Counted from the first letter of the stretch, positions 25,521 to 35,415 are shown. The stretch is 64,000 nucleotides of DNA from Pseudomonas entomophila L48 (GCF_000026105.1 NC_008027.1:2000001-2064000); one strand, 5' to 3'. Made by a program: numbers and translations. The notes: a model not told the origin generated them from the sequence alone.

Positions 25521-26456
25521 ATGCCTTTCGAACTGGATGACCGCCTGGTGATCGGAGTCGCTTCCAGCGCGGTGTTCGACCTGAGCGAGTCCGACGCGGT
25601 GTTTCGCCGCGATGGCGAGGCCCAGTACCGCAAGTACCAGGAGCAGCACCTCGACGTGCCCCTGGGCAAAGGCATTGCCTACCCGTTCATCAAGCGCCTG
25701 CTGGCCCTCAACGACCTGCGCGCCGACCCGGAAGACCCGCTGGTGGAAGTGGTGCTGCTGTCGCAGAACGACCCCGACACTGGCTTGCGGGTGATGAAGA
25801 CCATCGGCCATTACGGGCTGAACATGACCCGGGCTATCTTCACCCAGGGCCGCTCACCCTACGAATACATCCCGGCGTTGAACATCGCGCTGTTCCTGTC
25901 CGCCGACAAGCAGCACGTCGACGCGGCAATCAAGGCCGGTTACCCGGCGGGGCAGGTGCTGGATTCGAAGTTCGATGACGATGAAAGCGACGACAACCTG
26001 CGCATCGCCTTCGACTTCGACGGCGTGCTGGCCGGAGATGAATCGGAGGCGGTGATGCAATCGTGTGGGCTGGACAGCTTCCACGCCCATGAAGTGATGA
26101 ACGTCGCCCAGCCACACAATCCGGGGCCGCTGAAGGAGTTTTTCGTGCGTATCGCGCGGATCCAGGCGGCGGAGGAGCAATACAAGCTCGAGCACCCCGG
26201 TTACGAGAACCGCCTGCGGGTGTCGATCGTCACCGCGCGCAACGCGCCATCCCACGAGCGTGCGCTGAACACCCTGAAAAGCTGGGGGGTGATGGCCAAC
26301 GACGCATTCTTCCTTGGGGGCATCGAGAAGCGCCGGGTGTTGCAAGTACTCAAGCCGCACATCTTCTTCGATGACCAGTCGGGGCACCTGAAGAGCACCA
26401 GCACCGTGGTGCCTTCGGTGCACATCCCCTTCGGCGTGACCAACAAATCACTGTAA
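25521..26456 (+). CDS. Cytosolic 5'-nucleotidase (NT5C1-like)
   Basis: A 311-residue member of the 5'-nucleotidase family (PF06189). HAD-type phosphatase elements are visible: RIAFDFDGVLAGDESE near residue 160 (nucleophile Asp), SIVTARNAPSHER (motif II), and KPHIFFDDQSGHL (acidic motif IV). Predicted to dephosphorylate nucleoside monophosphates in the cytoplasm. The start ATG at 25521 follows CAAGGA. A REP element lies 35 bp past the stop. Confidence 0.88.
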   Translation: MPFELDDRLVIGVASSAVFDLSESDAVFRRDGEAQYRKYQEQHLDVPLGKGIAYPFIKRLLALNDLRADPEDPLVEVVLLSQNDPDTGLRVMKTIGHYGLNMTRAIFTQGRSPYEYIPALNIALFLSADKQHVDAAIKAGYPAGQVLDSKFDDDESDDNLRIAFDFDGVLAGDESEAVMQSCGLDSFHAHEVMNVAQPHNPGPLKEFFVRIARIQAAEEQYKLEHPGYENRLRVSIVTARNAPSHERALNTLKSWGVMANDAFFLGGIEKRRVLQVLKPHIFFDDQSGHLKSTSTVVPSVHIPFGVTNKSL

Positions 26457-26490
26457 ACACCCGCAACGCTACGGGTTGGCGATGATCACT

Positions 26491-26576
26491 GTAGGAGCCA
26501 GCCTTGCTGGCGAACCGGGCCAATGCCGATCTCTGGTCCGTGCGCGACGCTGTTCGCCAGCAAGGCTGGCTCCTAC
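26491..26576. repeat. REP palindrome (CCAGCCTTGCTGG type)
   Basis: Arms GTAGGAGCCAGCCTTGCTGG and complement lie between the convergent ends of the 5'-nucleotidase and SH3-protein genes. Confidence 0.91.
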
Positions 26577-26593
26577 AGGGGGCGTGCCGGGTT

Positions 26594-27244
26594 TCAGAAC
26601 CAGCGATCGTTGCGTTTGCGGCCACGGGTCAGCGCCGGCAGGATCAACCCCACCAGCAGCCCGGCACCGGCGATGCTGCCGCCGTAGACCATGTAGCGCA
26701 TCATCACCTGCTTGTTTTCATCGCCCAGGCGCGCCTGGGTGTCGCGCAGGGTCGACTGGCTCTGCGCCAACTGCTCGTTGAGCGCCTTGTTGCGGGTTTC
26801 CAGCTCATCGATCAGCGCCTTGCGCGAATCAAGCGTTTCCTGCATGCCCTGCACACGGCTCTTCCAACTGTCATCGATGGTCTTGAGCTGGCCGGACAGG
26901 TCCGCCACCTGGGCGTCGAGCTGCGGCAGGCGTTCGTTCTGCCCTGGCACCGCCTGCAGGTCGCTGGTGAGGATCCACACCAGGTCGCCGCTTTGCCCAC
27001 GCACCTGGCTGTAGTTGCCCTGGGTGGTCTGCAGCGTGACCTTCTGCCCGGACTTGAGCGTGCCGACAATACGGTGGCCATCGGTGGGGCCACTGCGCAC
27101 GTAGGTGCTCAGGCTGTCACTGACCCAGCGCGCATCGCTGGCCGGTTCTTCGGCGTGGGCGGGCGCGGCCAGGGCGATCAGGGCGGCGATCAGGCCGCCG
27201 CGCAGGGCGGGCAGGGCGGAGGAGGCAGGCTGGTTTTCTGGCAT
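26594..27244 (-). CDS. SH3-domain, coiled-coil membrane protein (TIGR04211 type)
   Basis: A 216-residue envelope protein. It has a signal peptide (residues about 10-31, ending PAHA), a bacterial SH3 domain (about 40-100, [22 protein letters not shown]), a coiled coil of about 70 residues ([20 protein letters not shown] and following), and one C-terminal membrane span ([19 protein letters not shown]) ending in a basic tail. This layout matches the TIGR04211 family; its role is not established. ATG at 27244 is chosen because it directly precedes the signal peptide; an in-frame ATG at 27394 adds a non-conserved tail. Confidence 0.84.
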   Translation of the reverse strand: MPENQPASSALPALRGGLIAALIALAAPAHAEEPASDARWVSDSLSTYVRSGPTDGHRIVGTLKSGQKVTLQTTQGNYSQVRGQSGDLVWILTSDLQAVPGQNERLPQLDAQVADLSGQLKTIDDSWKSRVQGMQETLDSRKALIDELETRNKALNEQLAQSQSTLRDTQARLGDENKQVMMRYMVYGGSIAGAGLLVGLILPALTRGRKRNDRWF

Positions 27245-27440
27245 GGTGATCTTCGCTGCAACAGGACAAATAAGGGCCCGATGACTGGGCCGGCGATCCG
27301 GTCGGGTGGATTGACCGTCAGCGAAAGACCGCTTTTTTGTAGGCAGGTTCACTGCTTGAGGTGGGAATTGTCTGCAGAATGTTGCCTGATGCAAAGCACG
27401 CGAGGGCGAGGTGGGCGCCAGCGAGCGCCCACGGCGGGGG

Positions 27441-27608
27441 TCAGCGGGTGGCGGCCTTGCCGTCCAGGCGAGCCTGCTCCAGCAGCAGGTTCAGCTGGGC
27501 GACCTGCTGGCGCAGCTGGTCACGTTCGTCCTTCAACTGGCGCAGTTCGTCACGGCGCACGGTCACATAGAGTGTCTGGGTGGGAGTGGCAGGCATCAAA
27601 GTACCCAT
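27441..27608 (-). CDS. Small coiled-coil protein, function unknown
   Basis: A 55-residue protein. A short unstructured lead ([20 protein letters not shown]) is followed by a leucine-heptad helix ([20 protein letters not shown]) predicted to form a coiled coil. ATG at 27608 is preceded by GAGG at good spacing; an earlier ATG at 27635 is possible. It is divergent from gnd. I recognise no family; conservation would have to be checked by comparison. Confidence 0.55.
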   Translation of the reverse strand: MGTLMPATPTQTLYVTVRRDELRQLKDERDQLRQQVAQLNLLLEQARLDGKAATR

Positions 27609-27690
27609 TGGCACACCTCGCTTGGCTGGTGACATTCAAAAGCGTAGACGCTTCAGGCGGCGCGCATTCTGAATTCTTTGCAGGCCCTTG

Positions 27691-27717
27691 GGAACTTTTT
27701 TGTTTATCGTTGTCACC
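27691..27717 (+). promoter_or_regulatory. Candidate extracytoplasmic-sigma (RpoE/AlgU-like) promoter upstream of gnd
   Basis: GGAACTT at 27691-27697 and GTCACC at 27712-27717 resemble the -35 (GGAACTT) and -10 (GTCTAA/TCTGA) of AlgU/RpoE promoters. The spacer is 14 bases, slightly short of the usual 15-17. It points toward gnd, about 90 bases before the ATG. Confidence 0.3.
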
Positions 27718-27805
27718 CCGTTCGTCGGTGAACCCTCGAGCGGATCGCTGGACTAATCTGAAATCTTCAAATGTTGTCATCCAAATCCAAGGGGAGCGTC
27801 GGCAC

Positions 27806-28789
27806 ATGCAACTGGGAATCATCGGGCTGGGCCGTATGGGCGGCAATATCGCAAGGCGCCTGATGCGCGATGGCCATCGCACCGTGGTCCATGATCGCAG
27901 CCGCGAGGCCATCACCGCGCTGGAAGGCGAGGGCGCGCAAGGGGCCCACGACCTCGGCGCGCTGGTGCAGAAGCTCAAGGCGCCGCGCGCGGTGTGGGTG
28001 ATGCTGCCGGCGGGCGAGCCCACCGAGCAGACCATCGCCCAACTGGCCGAGCTGCTGGAGCCGGGCGATGCGATCATCGACGGCGGCAACACCTTCTACA
28101 AGGATGACGTGCGCCGCGCCGCCGAGCTGGCCAAGCGCGGCCTGCACTACCTCGACGTCGGCACCTCCGGCGGCGTGTGGGGCCTGGACCGCGGCTACTG
28201 CATGATGATCGGTGGCGAGAAGGCGGTGTTCGAGCGCCTGGAACCCCTGTTCAAGACCCTGGCCCCCGGCGTCGGCGATATCCCGCGCACCCAGGGCCGC
28301 ACGGGCGAGCATGACCGTGCCGAGCACGGCTACATTCACGCCGGCCCACCCGGCGCCGGCCACTACGTGAAAATGGTCCACAACGGCATCGAGTACGGCC
28401 TTATGCAGGCCTACGCCGAGGGCTTCGACCTGCTGCGCAGCAAGGGCGGCAACGAGCTGCCGGAAGACCAGCGCTTCGACCTCAACGTGGCGGAAATCGC
28501 CGAGGTGTGGCGCCGTGGCAGCGTGGTGACCTCCTGGCTGCTGGACCTGACCGCCGACGCGCTGGTCGCCGATCCGCAGCTGAGCGAGTTCAGCGGTTCG
28601 GTCTCCGACAGCGGCGAAGGGCGCTGGACCATCGATGCCGCCGTCGAGCAGGCCGTGCCGGTGCCGGTGCTGTCCAGCGCACTGTTCGCCCGCTTCCGCT
28701 CGCGCCAGCAGCAGGGCACCTACGGCGACAAGATCCTCTCCGCCATGCGCCTGGGCTTTGGCGGCCATGTCGAGAAGAAGGGCGAATGA
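27806..28789 (+). CDS. gnd: 6-phosphogluconate dehydrogenase (decarboxylating)
   Basis: A 327-residue enzyme converting 6-phosphogluconate to ribulose 5-phosphate with reduction of NAD(P)+. The Rossmann motif is [16 protein letters not shown]. The active-site segment [22 protein letters not shown], read in parts, and [14 protein letters not shown] with the catalytic lysine are present. It belongs to the short (about 300-330 residue) GndA/YqeC-like class rather than the 470-residue class. ATG at 27806 follows AAGGGGAG. Its stop overlaps the zwf start (ATGA), coupling the two pentose-phosphate enzymes. Confidence 0.94.
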   Translation: MQLGIIGLGRMGGNIARRLMRDGHRTVVHDRSREAITALEGEGAQGAHDLGALVQKLKAPRAVWVMLPAGEPTEQTIAQLAELLEPGDAIIDGGNTFYKDDVRRAAELAKRGLHYLDVGTSGGVWGLDRGYCMMIGGEKAVFERLEPLFKTLAPGVGDIPRTQGRTGEHDRAEHGYIHAGPPGAGHYVKMVHNGIEYGLMQAYAEGFDLLRSKGGNELPEDQRFDLNVAEIAEVWRRGSVVTSWLLDLTADALVADPQLSEFSGSVSDSGEGRWTIDAAVEQAVPVPVLSSALFARFRSRQQQGTYGDKILSAMRLGFGGHVEKKGE

Positions 28790-30282
28790 CCAAGCAGACG
28801 ATCCCTGCCGCGCCGCCTTGCACATTGTTCCTGTTCGGCGCCAATGGCGACCTGGTCAAGCGCCTGCTGATGCCGGCGCTGTACAACCTGGCCCGTGATG
28901 GCCTGCTCGATCGCAACCTGCGCATCGTCGGCGTCGACCACAACCCGGCCACCGCCGAAGCCTTCGCCGAGCGCCTGCATGCCTTCATGCAGGAGCGCGA
29001 CAAGGGGCGTGAAGGCGATGAGCGCTGCCTCGATGACGCGCTCTGGGCGCGCCTGGCCAAGAGCATCGACTATCAGACCGGTGATTTTCTCGACCCCGAG
29101 ACTTACAAGGCCTTGGCGGCGCGCATCGACGCGACCCGCCACGGCAACGCCATCTTCTACCTGGCCACCTCGCCACGCTTCTTCCCCGAAGTGGCCCAGC
29201 GCCTGGGCGCGGCCGGCCTGCTCGACGAGTCCGCCGGCGGTTTTCGCCGGGTGGTGGTGGAGAAACCGTTCGGCACCGACCTGGCCAGTGCCGAGGCGCT
29301 CAACGCTTGCCTGCTCAAGGTGATGAGCGAGCGGCAGATCTACCGCATCGACCATTACCTGGGTAAGGAGACGGTACAGAACATCCTGGTCAGCCGTTTC
29401 TCCAACGGCCTGTTCGAGGCGTTCTGGAACAACCACTACATCGACCACGTGCAGATCACCGCCGCCGAGACCGTCGGCGTCGAAACCCGCGGCGCCTTCT
29501 ACGACAGCACCGGTGCCCTGCGCGACATGGTGCCCAACCACCTGTTCCAGTTGCTGGCCATGGTGGCGATGGAGCCGCCGGCTGCGTTCGGGGCTGATGC
29601 CGTGCGCGGCGAGAAAGCCAAGGTGATCGGTGCCATTCGCCCCTGGTCGGCGAAGATGGCCTTGAAGAACTCCGTGCGTGGCCAGTACACCGCCGGCAAG
29701 CAGTTGCCGGGTTACCGCGAAGAGCCCAATGTCGGCGAGGATAGCCAGACCGAGACCTACGTTGCGCTCAAGGTGATGATCGACAACTGGCGCTGGGCCG
29801 GGGTGCCGTTCTACCTGCGCACCGGCAAGCGCATGAGCGTGCGCGACACCGAGATCGCCATCTGCTTCAAGCCCGCGCCCTATGCCCAGTTCCGCGAAAG
29901 CGAGCTGGAGCGGCCCAAGCCCAACTACCTGAAGATCCAGATCCAGCCCAACGAGGGCATGTGGTTCGACCTGCAGGCCAAGCGCCCGGGGCCGGAACTG
30001 GTGATGGAGAATGTCGAGTTGGGGTTCGCCTACAAGGACTTCTTCAAGATGACCCCGGCGACTGGGTACGAAACGCTGATCTACGACTGCCTCACCGGCG
30101 ACCAGACGTTGTTCCAGCGGGCAGACAACATCGAGAACGGCTGGCGTGCAGTACAGCCGTTCCTGGATGCCTGGGCTGGCGAGGGCAGCGAGGTGCATGG
30201 TTATCCGGCAGGCGAGGATGGCCCTGAGGCTGGCAACGAGCTGCTGGCGCGCGACAAGCGCGAATGGCATACGTTGGGCTGA
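28786..30282 (+). CDS. zwf: Glucose-6-phosphate 1-dehydrogenase
   Basis: A 498-residue enzyme oxidising glucose 6-phosphate to 6-phosphogluconolactone with NAD(P)+. The coenzyme loop is [19 protein letters not shown] and the substrate motif RIDHYLGKE, with the catalytic His, is near residue 190. The second conserved lysine lies in [11 protein letters not shown]. Length and motifs are standard. The start ATG at 28786 overlaps the gnd stop, which rules out the longer upstream frame. Together with gnd this forms a two-gene oxidative pentose-phosphate operon. Confidence 0.95.
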   Translation: MTKQTIPAAPPCTLFLFGANGDLVKRLLMPALYNLARDGLLDRNLRIVGVDHNPATAEAFAERLHAFMQERDKGREGDERCLDDALWARLAKSIDYQTGDFLDPETYKALAARIDATRHGNAIFYLATSPRFFPEVAQRLGAAGLLDESAGGFRRVVVEKPFGTDLASAEALNACLLKVMSERQIYRIDHYLGKETVQNILVSRFSNGLFEAFWNNHYIDHVQITAAETVGVETRGAFYDSTGALRDMVPNHLFQLLAMVAMEPPAAFGADAVRGEKAKVIGAIRPWSAKMALKNSVRGQYTAGKQLPGYREEPNVGEDSQTETYVALKVMIDNWRWAGVPFYLRTGKRMSVRDTEIAICFKPAPYAQFRESELERPKPNYLKIQIQPNEGMWFDLQAKRPGPELVMENVELGFAYKDFFKMTPATGYETLIYDCLTGDQTLFQRADNIENGWRAVQPFLDAWAGEGSEVHGYPAGEDGPEAGNELLARDKREWHTLG

Positions 30283-30289
30283 AGTACCT

Positions 30290-30354
30290 GTTCGCCGGCA
30301 AGCCGGCTCCTACAAAGCGATGTGCTACCTGTAGGAGCCGGCTTGCCGGCGAAC
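30290..30354. repeat. REP palindrome (CCGGCTTGCCGG type)
   Basis: Arms GTTCGCCGGCAAGCCGGCTC and complement, 17 bases apart, lie between zwf and the GH15 gene. Same subfamily as 36908-36974. Confidence 0.91.
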
Positions 30355-30441
30355 CGCTTTCAACCGCAACACGCTCGCTCAGCGGAACGCCCACCCGATC
30401 CAGGTATCCAACACTCCAAGTGCCCGTCACCAGGAGCCCCG

Positions 30442-32238
30442 ATGCCTGCCCCGATCGAAGACTACGCCCTCATCGGCAACTGCCGCAGCGCCGCCCTGAT
30501 CAACCGCGACGGCGCCCTCGATTGGCTCTGCCTGCCTCGTTTCGACAACCCTGCCGTGTTCGCCGCGCTGCTGGGCAACGAAGAAAACGGCCGCTGGCGC
30601 CTGGCCCCCAGCGACCCTGTCGAGCAGACCACGCGTCGATACCTCGAAGACACTCTGGTCCTGGAAACCACCTGGACCACCGCCAGCGGCCGTGCCCGCG
30701 TGCTTGACTGCATGCCGCTGGGTGATAGCAATGCGGTGTTGCGCATCGTCGAAGGCATCACAGGCGAAACTGCCTTCGAGATGGATCTGGTGCTGCGCTT
30801 CGATTATGGGCGCAGCGTGCCTTGGGTGGAGAAGCTCGACCCGCTGACCCTCAGCGCCGTTGCCGGCCCCGACCGCCTGGTCCTGCGCAGCACCACCGAA
30901 ACCCACGGTCGCGACCACCACAGCGTCGCGCGCTTTCGTGTCCGCGCCGGCGAGCGGCAAGTCTTCAGCCTCTGTCACCAACTCTCACACCTGCCCGTGC
31001 AACCTGGCTTCGATGCCGACCAGGCCCTGGCGCAGACCATCGACCAATGGCAGGCCTTTGCCGCCCGTTGCCCCGATGTCGGCCCTCACAGCGCGTTGGT
31101 CCGCCGCTCGCTGCTGACCCTCAAGGCCATGACCTACGCCCCCACTGGCGGCATGGTCGCCGCCGTCACCACCTCGTTGCCCGAGCGCGTCGGTGGCGAG
31201 CGCAACTGGGACTACCGCTACTGCTGGCTGCGCGACGCCACCATGACCTTGCTGGCGTTCATGAACCTGGGCTATTTCGACGAGGCCCAGGCCTGGCGCG
31301 AATGGCTGCTGCGCTCGGTGGCAGGTAATCCCGAGCAGATGCAGATCATGTACGGCCTGGCGGGGGAGCGTGACCTGCCCGAGTTCACCTTGCCCTGGCT
31401 GGCGGGCTACGAGCGTTCGCAGCCAGTGCGCGTGGGCAACGCCGCCTCCGAGCAACGCCAGCTCGACATCTACGGTGAGCTCGCCGACGCCATGGCCCAG
31501 GCGATCAAGGGCGGCCTGCCACGCCACCCGCGCAGCGCCGCCATCGCCCGGGCGATCCTGCCTTGTGTCGAGCGCATCTGGTGCGAGCCCGACGAAGGCC
31601 TCTGGGAGGTGCGCGGTGGTCGCCAGCACTTCGTTCACTCCAAGGTCATGGCTTGGGTCGCCTTCGACCGTGCGGCGGGCCTGGCCGACACCACCGAGGA
31701 AGGCCGCGAGCGCAGCAGCCATTACCGCCAGGTGGCCGATGAGATCCAACGTGAGGTCTGCGTCCGTGGGCTGGATGCCCAGGGACAGTTCTTCGTGCAG
31801 GCCTACGGTTCGAGCGAACTCGACGCCAGCCTGCTGCAGGTCGCCCTGACCGGCTTCCTGCCGGCCGACGACCCTCGTTTCCTGCGCACTCTCGAACAGA
31901 TCGAGGGGCGGTTGCTGCGCAATGGGTTGCTGCTGCGCTATGACAGCGACAGTTGCAGCGACGGCCTGACGCCGGGGGAGGGGACGTTCCTGGTGTGTTC
32001 GTTCTGGCTGGCGGACGTGTACGTGCTGTTGGGGCGGCGGGAGGAGGCGCAGGCGTTGTACGCGCGGTTGACGGGGTTGTGCAACGACGTCGGGCTGCTC
32101 GCCGAGCAGTACGACCCGGTGGGCAAGCGCATGCTGGGGAATTTCCCGCAGGCGTTCAGCCATATCGGGATCATTAACACGGCGTTGAACCTGAACCGGG
32201 CGCAGTGCCCGGTACGGGATCGGGCAAGGTGTGGTTGA
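30442..32238 (+). CDS. Glycoside hydrolase family 15 protein (glucoamylase/trehalase-like)
   Basis: A 598-residue cytoplasmic protein without a signal peptide. The N-terminal beta domain starts IEDYALIGNCRSAALINRDG and the (alpha/alpha)6 catalytic domain begins near residue 215. The GH15 substrate motif RNWDYRYCWLRDA carries a catalytic-region Asp/Arg, and the second acid region GTFLVCSFWLADVYVLLGR is near the C-terminus. Family members hydrolyse alpha-glucans or trehalose. ATG at 30442 with CAGGAG upstream gives the family N-terminus; the open frame before it is REP sequence. It follows zwf but is separated from it by a REP element. Confidence 0.88.
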   Translation: MPAPIEDYALIGNCRSAALINRDGALDWLCLPRFDNPAVFAALLGNEENGRWRLAPSDPVEQTTRRYLEDTLVLETTWTTASGRARVLDCMPLGDSNAVLRIVEGITGETAFEMDLVLRFDYGRSVPWVEKLDPLTLSAVAGPDRLVLRSTTETHGRDHHSVARFRVRAGERQVFSLCHQLSHLPVQPGFDADQALAQTIDQWQAFAARCPDVGPHSALVRRSLLTLKAMTYAPTGGMVAAVTTSLPERVGGERNWDYRYCWLRDATMTLLAFMNLGYFDEAQAWREWLLRSVAGNPEQMQIMYGLAGERDLPEFTLPWLAGYERSQPVRVGNAASEQRQLDIYGELADAMAQAIKGGLPRHPRSAAIARAILPCVERIWCEPDEGLWEVRGGRQHFVHSKVMAWVAFDRAAGLADTTEEGRERSSHYRQVADEIQREVCVRGLDAQGQFFVQAYGSSELDASLLQVALTGFLPADDPRFLRTLEQIEGRLLRNGLLLRYDSDSCSDGLTPGEGTFLVCSFWLADVYVLLGRREEAQALYARLTGLCNDVGLLAEQYDPVGKRMLGNFPQAFSHIGIINTALNLNRAQCPVRDRARCG

Positions 32239-32303
32239 GTCGGTGGATATGACATCATGCTCGACCCTGCGCTGACCGCGCTTGTATCGACAAGGATCAC
32301 TCC

Positions 32304-32513
32304 ATGACCTCCACTCCACCCAACGGCCTGCCGGTCTACCGCCTGATCACCGGCAAGGACGACGCCAGCTTCTGCAAGCGTATTTCCGAGAGCCTGGCCA
32401 TGGGTTACCAGCTGTATGGCTCGCCCAGCGTAACCTTCGACGCCACCCAGGGGCAGGTGGTTGCCGCCCAGGCGGTGCTGTGGCCGGGGCATGGCGTGAT
32501 CGCACGGGATTGA
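32304..32513 (+). CDS. DUF1737 domain protein
   Basis: A 69-residue protein with the DUF1737 pattern: PVYRLITGKDDASFCKRISE, then GYQLYGSPSVTFDATQGQVV. No signal peptide or membrane span; function unknown. The start ATG at 32304 has AAGGA upstream. The GNAT gene begins 5 bases past its stop, so the two are likely co-transcribed. Confidence 0.83.
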   Translation: MTSTPPNGLPVYRLITGKDDASFCKRISESLAMGYQLYGSPSVTFDATQGQVVAAQAVLWPGHGVIARD

Positions 32514-32518
32514 GCGTC

Positions 32519-32992
32519 ATGCGGGCCGCCATCACCTTGCGCCCGGCCGTGGTCGCCGAGGCCGATGAGATTGCAGCGTTGGTCGCCGAAGCCTATGCCC
32601 CCTACATTGCTAGGATCGGCCGCAAGCCGGCGCCGATGCTGGATGACTATGCGCAGGTAGTGCGTGACGACGAGGTGTTCGTTGCCGTTCAGGGCGCACG
32701 TATCGTCGGCGTGGTCGTGCTGCGGCGCGAGGGTCGCGAATTGCTGTTGCTGAACGTTGCCGTACTGGCCGTGAGCAAGGGGCAGGGTCTAGGCCGTTTA
32801 CTGATGGATTTCAGTGAAACCCATGCACTCGCCGCAGGCTGCGAGGCCATTCGGCTCTACACCCACGAGCGGATGCTCGAAAACATCGAGATCTACGGCA
32901 AGCTGGGCTACCAGGAGACCCGGCGGGCGGTGGAGGATGGCTTCGCGCGGGTGTTCATGCGCAAGTCGTTGGTCGGCCCAAAACAGCCCTGA
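32519..32992 (+). CDS. GNAT-family N-acetyltransferase
   Basis: A 157-residue protein with a complete single GNAT domain: the AALVAEAYAPYIARIGRKPAPMLDDY front, the beta strand VGVVVLRREGRELLLLNVAV, and the acetyl-CoA loop SKGQGLGRLLMDFSE, with a helix-strand end ENIEIYGKLGYQETRR. The frame is open upstream through the DUF1737 gene, but ATG at 32519 gives the normal domain boundary. The substrate is unknown. Confidence 0.85.
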   Translation: MRAAITLRPAVVAEADEIAALVAEAYAPYIARIGRKPAPMLDDYAQVVRDDEVFVAVQGARIVGVVVLRREGRELLLLNVAVLAVSKGQGLGRLLMDFSETHALAAGCEAIRLYTHERMLENIEIYGKLGYQETRRAVEDGFARVFMRKSLVGPKQP

Positions 32993-33124
32993 GCGCTCAG
33001 GCCGGTTCGCCGATGCACCACCAGTGCTGCGTCTCGCCTTCCTAATTGATGACTGGGTGTCCATGCTCGATGAAACTGTCAGGCAGTTCCGGAACGAGCG
33101 ACGGCAATTTTTGTGAGTGAATGT

Positions 33125-33179
33125 TGTGACGCATGGGGTCACATATGGTACTTTGCGATCTGTGACGCATAGGGTCACA
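33125..33179. promoter_or_regulatory. Two palindromic operators upstream of higBA
   Basis: Two near-identical sites, TGTGACGCATGGGGTCACA (33125-33143) and TGTGACGCATAGGGTCACA (33161-33179), have perfect 6-bp inverted arms TGTGAC/GTCACA around a 7-base centre. They are 36 bp apart, and the second ends 38 bp before the toxin start. Position and symmetry fit binding by the HigA antitoxin for autorepression (inference from the family). Confidence 0.7.
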
Positions 33180-33217
33180 CTCGTCCATCCGCACTGAACG
33201 GATACGGTGTGCTCCAC

Positions 33218-33496
33218 ATGATCATCAGCTTTCGTCACAAAGGATTGCGGCTGTTCCACGAAACGGGCAATGCCCGTGGCATCCAGGTTGCCCATACTCG
33301 ACGCCTGAGGCGGCAATTGCAGTTTCTAGACAGCGCCATGGTCGCCGATGATCTGGCAGTTCCGGGTTGGCAGTTGCATCCGCTAAAGGGTGGGCTCTCG
33401 GGCTTCTGGTCGATCAGCGTGTCAGGCAACTGTCGGTTGGTTTTCCGTTTTGTGGGTGGCGACGTCGAACTGGTCGACTATCTCGACTATCACTGA
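33218..33496 (+). CDS. higB: HigB-type toxin (RelE/ParE superfamily)
   Basis: A 92-residue putative ribosome-dependent mRNA interferase. The translation MIISFRHKGLRLFHETGNARGI, read in parts, and the C-terminal SGNCRLVFRFVGGDVELVDYLDYH match the HigB group (PF05015). ATG at 33218 gives the typical start; a GTG 9 bases upstream is in frame. It lies 14 bp before its antitoxin gene with the toxin first, the reversed order characteristic of higBA. Confidence 0.9.
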   Translation: MIISFRHKGLRLFHETGNARGIQVAHTRRLRRQLQFLDSAMVADDLAVPGWQLHPLKGGLSGFWSISVSGNCRLVFRFVGGDVELVDYLDYH

Positions 33497-33510
33497 TCAG
33501 GAGGCTCTTC

Positions 33511-33798
33511 ATGGCCATGCACAACCCGCCACATCCCGGCGAAACCCTGCGAGAGGATGTCTTGCCCGCACTGGGCCTGACGGTAAAAGCCTTCGCCGCG
33601 CACCTGGGCTTCTCGCGCGAGGCGCTGTCCCGCGTCTTGCACGGCCGCGCGGCGGTTTCCCCCGACCTGGCCGTGCGCCTGGAAATGGCCGGCATCAGCA
33701 CCGCGCGGCTGTGGCTGACGATCCAGGTTGACTACGACATCTGGCAGGCTCGACACCGCCAGCAGCCGGCGATCACGCGGCTGTTCCAGGCCGCCTGA
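33511..33798 (+). CDS. higA: HigA-type antitoxin
   Basis: A 95-residue XRE-family DNA-binding antitoxin. The signature N-terminus NPPHPGETLREDVLPALGLTV leads into a helix-turn-helix (AFAAHLGFSREALSRVLHGR), and the C-terminal helix carries WLTIQVDYDIWQARH. ATG at 33511 follows CAGGAGG. The open frame upstream within higB is not used. It is predicted to neutralise HigB and to bind the two TGTGAC palindromes upstream of the pair. A strong hairpin terminator follows the stop. Confidence 0.92.
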   Translation: MAMHNPPHPGETLREDVLPALGLTVKAFAAHLGFSREALSRVLHGRAAVSPDLAVRLEMAGISTARLWLTIQVDYDIWQARHRQQPAITRLFQAA

Positions 33799-33802
33799 AA
33801 AC

Positions 33803-33834
33803 ACAAAGCCCGGGGGCGAAACCCCGGGCTTTGT
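33803..33834. terminator. Bidirectional intrinsic terminator between higA and glpT
   Basis: A perfect stem ACAAAGCCCGGGG (33803-33815) with complement CCCCGGGCTTTGT (33822-33834) and a short loop lies 4 bp past the higA stop. T-rich and A-rich flanks on the two strands fit termination of both convergent transcripts. Confidence 0.85.
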
Positions 33835-33855
33835 CATTTACACCTGCCTCACGCG

Positions 33856-35208
33856 TCAGGCCAGCGCTTCACGCCCGTTGCTGGCGACCTTGGTATGGCG
33901 CAAGGTCGGCAACAGGAAGGCGATGGCCAGCACGCACGCACTCACCAGCAGCACGAAGCCACCATCCCAACCGAAGTGGTCGACGGTGTAGCCCATCGCC
34001 GCACTGGCTGCGACCGAGCCACCCAGGTAGCCGAACAGGCCGGTGAAGCCTGCTGCGGTGCCGGCAGCCTTCTTCGGTGCCAGTTCCAGCGCCTGCAGGC
34101 CAATCAGCATGACCGGCCCGTAGATCAGGAAGCCGATGGAGAACAGGGCGATCATGTCGACCGTCGGGTTGCCCGGCGGGTTGAGCCAGTACACCAGGGT
34201 GGCGACGGTCACCAGCGCCATGAACACGATGCCGGTCAGGCCACGGTTGCCACGGAAGATCTTGTCGGACATCCAGCCGCACAGCAGGGTGCCGGGGATG
34301 CCGGCCCACTCGTAGAAGAAGTACGCCCACGAGGTGGTGTCGACGCTGAAGTGCTTGGCTTCCTTCAGGTAGGTCGGCGCCCAGTCCAGCACGCCATAGC
34401 GCAGCAGGTAGACGAACACGTTAGCCAGGGCGATGTACCACAGCAGTTTGTTGCGCAGCACGTACTCGACGAAGATCTGCTTGGCGCTGAACTCCTGCTC
34501 GTGGCTCTCGTCGTAGCCTTCGGGGTAGTCGTTCTTGTATTGCTCGACCGGCGGCAAACCCACCGACTGCGGGGTGTCACGCATGGTGGCGAAGGCGAAC
34601 ACCGCCACCAGCACCGCCACGGCGGCAGGCACGTAGAAGGCCGCGTGCCAGTCGTTGGTCCAGCCCAGGCCCAGCAGGAACAGCGGGCCGATCAGGCCGC
34701 CGCCGACGTTGTGCGCGACGTTCCACACCGACACCACGCTGCCGCGCTCTTTCTGCGACCACCAGTGCACCATGGTCCGCCCGCTCGGCGGCCAGCCCAT
34801 GCCCTGGGCCCAGCCATTGATGAACAGCAGCGTGAACATGATCGCTACGCTGGAGGTAGCCCAATGCGCGAAACCGAAAATGAACATCACCCCGGCCGAG
34901 ATCAGCAGGCCGAAGGGCAGGAAGTAGCGCGGGTTGGAACGGTCCGAGACCAGGCCCATGAGGAACTTGGACAGGCCGTAGGCAATGGCGATGGCCGAGA
35001 TGGCCAGGCCCAGCTGGCCACGGGTGTAGCCCTCTTCCTCGATGAGGTAGGGCATGGCCAGGGAGAAGTTCTTGCGCAGCAGGTAGTAGCCGGCATAGCC
35101 GAAGAAAATCCCGGCGAAGATCTGCCAGCGCAGGCGACGATACGTGCTGTCTACACGCTCGTCGGGCAGCGGCGCCCGGTGTGGGGCAGGTCGGAAGAAG
35201 GCAAGCAT
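33856..35208 (-). CDS. glpT: Glycerol-3-phosphate transporter (MFS)
   Basis: A 450-residue inner-membrane antiporter of the organophosphate:phosphate family with 12 predicted helices. GlpT features include [15 protein letters not shown] at the first helix, the RSNPRYFLP loop, [15 protein letters not shown] (family signature) and [18 protein letters not shown]. It would import sn-glycerol 3-phosphate in exchange for phosphate. ATG at 35208 has GGAG nine bases upstream; an in-frame ATG at 35220 is weaker. No other glp gene is next to it. Confidence 0.9.
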   Translation of the reverse strand: MLAFFRPAPHRAPLPDERVDSTYRRLRWQIFAGIFFGYAGYYLLRKNFSLAMPYLIEEEGYTRGQLGLAISAIAIAYGLSKFLMGLVSDRSNPRYFLPFGLLISAGVMFIFGFAHWATSSVAIMFTLLFINGWAQGMGWPPSGRTMVHWWSQKERGSVVSVWNVAHNVGGGLIGPLFLLGLGWTNDWHAAFYVPAAVAVLVAVFAFATMRDTPQSVGLPPVEQYKNDYPEGYDESHEQEFSAKQIFVEYVLRNKLLWYIALANVFVYLLRYGVLDWAPTYLKEAKHFSVDTTSWAYFFYEWAGIPGTLLCGWMSDKIFRGNRGLTGIVFMALVTVATLVYWLNPPGNPTVDMIALFSIGFLIYGPVMLIGLQALELAPKKAAGTAAGFTGLFGYLGGSVAASAAMGYTVDHFGWDGGFVLLVSACVLAIAFLLPTLRHTKVASNGREALA

Positions 35209-35415
35209 TTGAAGCTCCAAGCTTGTTATAGGTATGCGAATGCGAATATTACATTTTCGTTACAGAAAAAATATCGCTTTTATTGCCCAGGCCTGTTGGT
35301 TTGTGAACCTTTTTCTGTGCCGAACACGCACCGCAGGGGAGAGCTGGCGTAACTGTCGCAGTCGTCAGGACGCGACTATGCTGTCAAGGGCGGGGGTTGA
35401 GAGGGGGACCACTTC

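Noticed and set aside
26504..28789. 761-codon frame including gnd
   Set aside because: The upstream 434 codons cross a REP element and the antisense of the SH3 gene; ATG at 27806 with AAGGGGAG is the clear start.
28507..30282. Longer zwf frame starting inside gnd
   Set aside because: The added residues are out-of-frame gnd sequence; the ATGA overlap at 28786 gives the standard enzyme.
33063..33116. 17-codon frame before higBA (MLDETVRQFRNERRQFL)
   Set aside because: Too short, no ribosome site and no known relative; it may be chance or a gene remnant.
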